NCBI GenBank assembly: GCA_963383645.1
Contig: OY726571.1
Coordinates: 22,785,785 to 22,849,784, forward strand
Direction: 5' to 3'
Origin: Muscardinus avellanarius
Lineage: Eukaryota; Chordata; Mammalia; Rodentia; Gliridae
DNA: 64,000 nt
The notes below the pieces were generated by a model. It ran no database searches. It saw only the letters and a program-made list of their open reading frames with translations, and was not told the DNA's origin. Of the stretch, positions 59,311 through 64,000 are shown piece after piece. The first letter of the stretch is position 1. Each line of letters opens with the position of its first letter. The position numbers and the translations under genes are program-made.

Positions 59311-60140
59311 AAAATTCAAAATGTTGTGCAGTGATTGACCTTCGGTCAGCTTCCTTTAGTATTCCTGTTGAGAAAGAGGGTCAGTATTTGCTTGATCTTG
59401 GCAAAGTCAACAGTACACCTGGGCTGCAACACCCCAAGGGCTTACTGATGCTCCTTCTTAATTTTCCTGCTGTTGCATCAGGAACACAGCCCTGCAGTCT
59501 CTTTGAAATTCTGTGCTCACTCGGTGCCTAGATGATCTAGTGTTACGCTTTCCACTAAAGAGTGCCCTGAAGTTGACACAGCTTACCTTATACAGAAATT
59601 TGCACATAAAGGTAACAAAGTTTTGAAGGAAAAACTTCAGAGTTCAAGGGAAAATGTCCCCTATTTAGGACCTGACCTGCCTGCCAAAGGGATTTCCCTT
59701 TCATCTGTGAGAACAAAAACTGTTTAGTTGCCCCTGGCTTACAACCAAAAGACAGTTAAGAGGTTTTCTTGGATTGCAAGATACTGCACATCCTGCAGAT
59801 TTTTCACTGATGGCCTCACTGTTATGTGAGCTCACTAGCAATGGAGCCCTGAGACTTTACCTTGGGAAGATGGTCAAAGTAGGAAATTATTGAAAACAAC
59901 AGCCCAGAGACTTAAGAATTGCAGTTATACCAAATCCTTTACCTTGTTTCTTCCTGAGTGCAACAATCAGGCATTTGGAGTTCTGACTCAAGAACCTGGG
60001 GGGAAACACTGGCCCATTATATATTAATATGGCTGCAGTTAGGCCTCATAGCTGAGGTGTGCCCTAAAATGTTTAACAGCAATAGCAGCAGCAGCCAGAT
60101 TGGGAGAGGTCTCACCTGATAATGGTTTTAAGAAATAAAC
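59311..60140 (+). pseudogene. Endogenous retrovirus pol remnant, RT central and connection part
   Basis: Resumes with VIDLRSASFSIPVEKEGQY, then a worn catalytic motif at 59525-59536 reading CLDD in place of the usual YxDD. A segment matching the RT thumb/connection of class I retroviruses follows (EVDTAYLIQKFAHKGNKV, later FGVLTQEPGGKHWP). Several stops and frame changes are present; the copy is non-functional. Confidence 0.75.
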
Positions 60141-60518
60141 TTTGTGAGTCTTTTGTGCTAGAAAGCCTATTAGCTTTCAGACTCAGCATTTCTCAGCAGA
60201 TAGACTACCCTGAGTTATCTTTATTAGCTTCATTAACTTCTTCACTTTTCTCCTTCTAATGTCCATCTTAAGTGTTTTAACTCACTTAACACTGTGAATC
60301 TACGTACCTCTATCTGATGATAGAGGAGATCCCAATTCATGAATGTAGGGTCAGAAATAGTGGTGGCTTCTGTTGATTATTTGTGAATGACTGCATTGGA
60401 TAATTCTGAGTTCATACTTTCTATGAAATATCAATGGATCTTAAGCCAAAAACTTGCAAGGAAAATATAGACAGAGTCTGCTGTCACAACCAAGATGAGT
60501 CTGTAGAAAAGAAATCTT
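60141..60518 (+). pseudogene. Probable pol linker, heavily decayed
   Basis: Lies between RT and RNase H remnants in the same direction. No motif is clear enough to name. Confidence 0.35.
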
Positions 60519-60769
60519 AGTAGGGTGTGGTGGTGCATACCTGTAATCCCGGTACTTGGTAGGCTGAGATAGGAGGATTACAAGTTTGAGGCTAGCCTCA
60601 TAAACGTAGTGAGAGCCTTATCAATTTAATGAGACCCTGCTTCATAGTAAAAAATAAATAAATTAAATAAAGGGCTGGGAATGTAGCTCAGAGGTAGAAT
60701 GCTTCTGGGTTCAATCCCCATTACAAACAAACAGACAAACAAACAAACAAACAAACAAACAAACAAACA
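60519..60769 (+). mobile_element. B1-ID SINE with (AAAC)n tail inside the retroviral pol
   Basis: Sense copy AGTAGGGTGTGGTGGTGC to GGGTTCAATCCCCATTAC, then about 45 bp of AAAC units. Confidence 0.93.
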
Positions 60770-60777
60770 CTTCCACA

Positions 60778-61110
60778 AGAGTTCCAGGAAAAGGAACTCT
60801 TCTCTAATTGGAGTCAACTCAACCTTCAGAGCTGCTTTTTCTCTCACACAAACTTGTCATATAGCAATCAGTAATGTTTACGCAGATAAGAGATATGATT
60901 TTGCGGTAGACTGCAGTTTTGCCAAAAACTTGTGGGAACAAAGAGGGGTTCTCACTTTTAGTCAGACTCACATAAAAATAGACTCCAGCAGATGAACTCC
61001 TTTTTGTGATCCTGTTACCATCACGAATGACTGCAGTTAATGCTGAAATGCCAACCTGTAAAACTGATCCCACAGATCAAGAAAATGTGCCGGCAGATTG
61101 CTGGGCTAAG
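60778..61110 (+). pseudogene. Endogenous retrovirus RNase H remnant
   Basis: NVYADKRYDFAVDCSFAKN and LWEQRGVLTF match the conserved RNase H region that carries the aspartate after the Y, and a DPTDQENVPADCWAK end follows after a frame change. Integrase and env were not found to the right. Confidence 0.75.
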
Positions 61111-61382
61111 TCACGAGTGCTAAAGCTATTGGAATGTGTAATTTGAAAGAATTCCACAAGATGGGTCCAAGTTAGCTCCCCTAGATGACCTATTTAATAA
61201 ACAGTGCATTAAACCCTGCAAGAGTTTAAATTCAACGTTACGCTTGGAAAACTGCCTGATCCTTCCTAAGTCCTTGAAACTTTCATTGTAACAGCTGTGT
61301 GCTCCGCAATGCAGACAAGATGATCCAAGTTAGGAAAAATAAAAACATTGGTGGAGTGAGGTGCTCTAGCCTTCATAATATG

Positions 61383-61585
61383 AGTCAGGCGTGGAGGCCC
61401 ATGCCTCATTCTAGTACTTAAAAAGAGTCTGAGACAGGAGGATTACATGTTAGAGAACAACCTCAGCAACATGGTAAGATTCTCAGCAACCTATTAAGAC
61501 CATTTCAAAATAAAAAAGGCTAGGGGTAGAGCTGGTAGGTAGACTGGCCTTGGGTTCAATCCCTGGTACCATAAAAAATAAACAA
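61383..61585 (+). mobile_element. B1-ID composite SINE, diverged
   Basis: Sense copy AGTCAGGCGTGGAGGCCC to GGGTTCAATCCCTGGTACC with an A-rich tail. Confidence 0.9.
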
Positions 61586-61870
61586 ATACATTTAATAATA
61601 TGGTTTATAATCAATGTTTGGTTTGCCGAATTTGTTATCCTGGGAAGACAACTAAAATGACACGTGGTGTCTATCTACCACCTGGTGGACAAATTGAACA
61701 CTTAGAGGTTGACTCTACTTAGTTGCCTCTCTCATCTGGGTATCAATTTGTTCTTCTAACAGTCTGCATGTTCTCTGCCTGTATAGACATTTTCCCATGT
61801 AGGAAGGCTGGTGCTATGATGGTAGCTAAAAGTTATTAGGAGTTGTGTGTCTTAGAAAGGAAGATTTGGA
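61586..61870. other. Intergenic DNA, nothing recognised
   Basis: Unassigned; includes ACCACCTGGTGG at about 61678, a short palindrome. Confidence 0.5.
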
Positions 61871-62110
61871 GCCAGGTGTGATGGCACATGAATGTAATCC
61901 TTCTAGTTGGGAGGCTGAGAGAGGAGGACTACAGGTTCTCAGCCAGAAAAATAAAATGGAATAAAACAAAATAAAAAATAGGGTTGGAGGTTTCCAAATG
62001 AAAAATAAAATAAAATAGGGTTGGAGGTATAGTTCAGAGGTAGACTGCTTCTAAGTTCAATCCTAGTGACAGAAAGAAAGAAAGAAAGAAAGAGAAAGAA
62101 AAAAGGAAAA
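61871..62110 (+). mobile_element. B1-ID composite SINE with duplicated linker and (GAAA)n tail
   Basis: Sense copy GCCAGGTGTGATGGCACATG; the AAATAAAATAGGGTTGGAGG linker occurs twice and the middle is deleted. Confidence 0.88.
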
Positions 62111-62454
62111 AATTTGGGATTGGGGTTAGCTCTTTTAACCTTTGAAGTAGAGATTTTGGCTTAATAATTTTAGCTATTGGAAAATGTGACATCTCTTCCA
62201 GATTCCAGGAAAATAATAAGATGGTGGAAATCTTCATATACACAAGGGATGGAATAAATAACAATGACATAAACTTCTCAGTTTCTTATAGGAACCCATA
62301 AGTTTATGACTTCTGAATCTTGAAACACTGTGGTAATTTGTTAAGCAGTGGTAGTAAACAGTTACAAGGTACTTAAAATACACAGTCATGATGAGTGTCT
62401 ATAGTTTTAGATATTACATGTGTTATGCCTACAGTTTTAGATGGTACATGTGTA
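62111..62454. other. Intergenic DNA, small duplication
   Basis: ATAGTTTTAGATATTACATG and ACAGTTTTAGATGGTACATG lie side by side near 62400-62452. Confidence 0.6.
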
Positions 62455-62630
62455 GTTTTTTTTTGTTGTTGTTGGGGTTTGAACCCAGAGGCATTTTACC
62501 TCCAAGATATACCCCAGCCCTTTTTATTTTTAGGGCATGCTAAGTTGCTGAGGCTGGCTTTCAACCCATGATATTTCCATTTTAGCCTTCCGAGTACCGA
62601 GATTACAGGTGTACACCACTGTGCCTGGCT
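62455..62630 (-). mobile_element. B1-ID composite SINE
   Basis: Antisense GGGGTTTGAACCCAGAGGC to CACTGTGCCTGGC; the middle is shortened. Confidence 0.9.
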
Positions 62631-62805
62631 CGTGTGTATGTATTCTTATAGGAAGAATGATATATGCTCAGAGTAGTTATTGGTGGAGGTGAGTTAGTGA
62701 ACGGCTTTTACTTTACTCCTATGCTTTATTGTTTGAAAATGTAAGGCGATCATATATAACATTAATAATCAGATAGGAGAATGAAGATCTTAAAAAGTGA
62801 GGAAA

Positions 62806-63021
62806 AGCCGGGGTGGTGGCGCACACTTGTAATCCCAGCATTTGGAAGGCTGAGACAGGAGGATCACGGTTCTTGGACAGCCTCAGCTACTTAGTGAGGC
62901 CCTTTGCAACTCAGTGAGACCCTGTTTCAAAATAAAGAATAAAAACATAGGACTGGGGGTATAACTCGGAGGTAGAATGCCCCTGGGTTCCATCCCTAGT
63001 ACCGCAAAAAAAGAAAAAAAA
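62806..63021 (+). mobile_element. B1-ID composite SINE
   Basis: Sense copy GCCGGGGTGGTGGCGCACAC to GGGTTCCATCCCTAGTACC with an A-rich tail. Confidence 0.94.
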
Positions 63022-63140
63022 TGAAGAAAAATTATTTATTTTCCTTTTTTCCCCTAAGCTCGTTCTCCACTCTTTATTTAGAATTAATAGGTCTGGTGCT
63101 GTCAGTAGTTTCAGGATTTAATATTAATTTGTATTTATTT

Positions 63141-63322
63141 TGTGGCACTGGGCATTCTACCTCTGAGCTACACCCCCAGTCCTATATTATTTTTATTTTG
63201 AAACAGGGTCTTGCTGGGTTGATGAGAGTCTGCTATTTGCTGAGGCTGTCCTCAAGATTGCAATTCTCCTTTCTCAGCCTCCCGTGTACTGGAGTTACAA
63301 GTATATGGCACCATGCCTGGCT
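63141..63322 (-). mobile_element. B1-ID composite SINE
   Basis: Antisense copy with a shortened ID part (GTGGCACTGGGCATTC), head ending CACCATGCCTGGC. It may lie within or just past the AADAT 3'UTR. Confidence 0.9.
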
Positions 63323-63823
63323 AGAATTATATTTTAAAGGGATTTCTTAGCATAACATAATATCTATGACACTCTTACTAAATTATTCTTTATAATGGTC
63401 AAATAACTAAAATTTCTATAAGCTCTCATTACATTTCCCTAAAAATAGAAAGCACCAAATTATATGCAATTTTGAATGTAATTGTTTCCTTAAGATTTCA
63501 AAATAAATTAGTGTAAAATGTTGGTCTCAAAGATTGATAGGACATCATAAAGCAGCTAGAGAGTTCTTTACAATAAAATCCAAGAAAAAATAATTTTTTG
63601 CTCAGATTGAAATTTACTTAAAAAGTATAAATGGGTTACAAATTTTTTTGGCAATCTAATAGATTTAGAGGCACTTTGAAAGTTTCTAATTAAACTGTGA
63701 GGCACAGATGTGACTTGTTTCATGAAATCTGGTCTATAAAATGTAACTCCAATGATCATATCCTCCAGCTAAAACACAGAAATCACTGGAAAAATCCATG
63801 AGTACTCTGACAGTTTGATTTCT
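63323..63823 (-). other. AADAT: AADAT 3'UTR (extent uncertain)
   Basis: AT-rich sequence directly downstream of the AADAT stop codon on the minus strand. No AATAAA or ATTAAA is seen on minus within 500 nt of the stop. The nearest variants are TATAAA at 63394-63389 and AATAAA at 63139-63134, the latter just past an antisense SINE. Where transcripts end cannot be fixed here. Confidence 0.5.
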
Positions 63824-63865
63824 TCATAAAGATTCTTTTATAAGTTGGGCTAATCTCTGGAAGGC
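63824..63865 (-). CDS. AADAT: AADAT last coding exon (13 residues plus stop)
   Basis: Kynurenine/alpha-aminoadipate aminotransferase is a mitochondrial PLP enzyme of lysine and tryptophan breakdown. It makes kynurenic acid from kynurenine and 2-oxoadipate from 2-aminoadipate. Only its C terminus is here. On minus, a pyrimidine-rich TTTTCTATTTCAG acceptor is followed by codons for AFQRLAQLIKESL and TGA. The human enzyme (425 aa) ends in the same words apart from V for R, as I remember it. PLP-binding lysine and all catalytic parts lie in exons beyond the right edge. The short length would be weak alone, but the exact ending, the splice acceptor and the expected position next to MFAP3L support it strongly. 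Frame is intact. Confidence 0.92.
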   Translation of the reverse strand, partial: AFQRLAQLIKESL

Positions 63866-64000
63866 CTGAAATAGAAAAGAGACAAGAATTGATGAAATTA
63901 GGATGTTACTATGGAAGAGCCCAACATAACTTTAAAAATTCAGAGTATTCATGTGAGGTTGGGTTAAGATAATAAAGAGTCATGTTCGGTACCAACCTTT
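63866..64000 (-). other. AADAT: AADAT last intron (3' end)
   Basis: Sequence upstream of the final exon's acceptor, continuing past the right edge. The next exon to the right is not visible. Confidence 0.8.

Noticed and set aside
61111..61380. Integrase or env of the retrovirus to the right of RNase H
   Set aside because: No zinc-binding or catalytic integrase motif or env feature was seen.

Overview
This is a stretch of mammalian nuclear DNA, almost certainly from a squirrel-family rodent (Sciuridae: ground squirrel, marmot or relative). It has split genes with long introns, one CpG island, abundant CA/TG, CT and TTTC microsatellites, and more than sixty copies of a composite SINE. The SINE pairs a 7SL/B1-like head (internal B box) with an ID-like, tRNA-derived tail ending in CCCCAGTACC; this B1-ID architecture (MEN / B1-dID / STRID class) is typical of squirrels. 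There are no bacterial features. Two protein-coding genes are touched, both on the minus strand. Positions 1-7237 are intron 2 of MFAP3L. Its first coding exon is at 7238-7538, with the exon's 5'UTR part reaching about 7670. Intron 1 (about 22 kb) runs to a TATA-less CpG island at about 29560-30480 that holds the promoter and the untranslated first exon. From about 30.5 to 63.1 kb is intergenic DNA. At the right edge, 63824-63865 is the last coding exon of AADAT: 13 residues ending LIKESL, then stop. MFAP3L followed by AADAT, both on minus, agrees with the human 4q33 order as I recall it. The two genes do not form a pathway: MFAP3L is a membrane Ig-domain protein and AADAT a mitochondrial aminotransferase. 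Everything else is repeats, relics and unassigned DNA. The most notable item is a 2.8 kb LINE-1 insertion at 37424-40258 flanked by an exact 16-bp target-site duplication. It has a complete-looking 5'UTR with a YY1-type motif and an intact ORF1 (294 codons from the ATG), but no ORF2. In place of ORF2 is a diverged antisense fragment of an older L1, followed by an L1 3' end, a poly(A), about 70 bp of apparent 3'-transduced sequence and a second A-rich tail. At about 55.8-61.1 kb lies a badly decayed class I (gammaretrovirus-like) endogenous retrovirus with gag, reverse transcriptase and RNase H remnants, split by later insertions. A probable LTR lies at about 51.0-51.4 kb. Older relics include an MER5A DNA transposon (758-959), an MIR (about 1552-1775) and antisense L1 pieces. 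I found no CRISPR array, tRNA or rRNA gene, and no clearly new biological system. The ORF1-only L1 chimera is the best candidate for something undescribed. SINE boundaries are read by eye and may be off by several bases.
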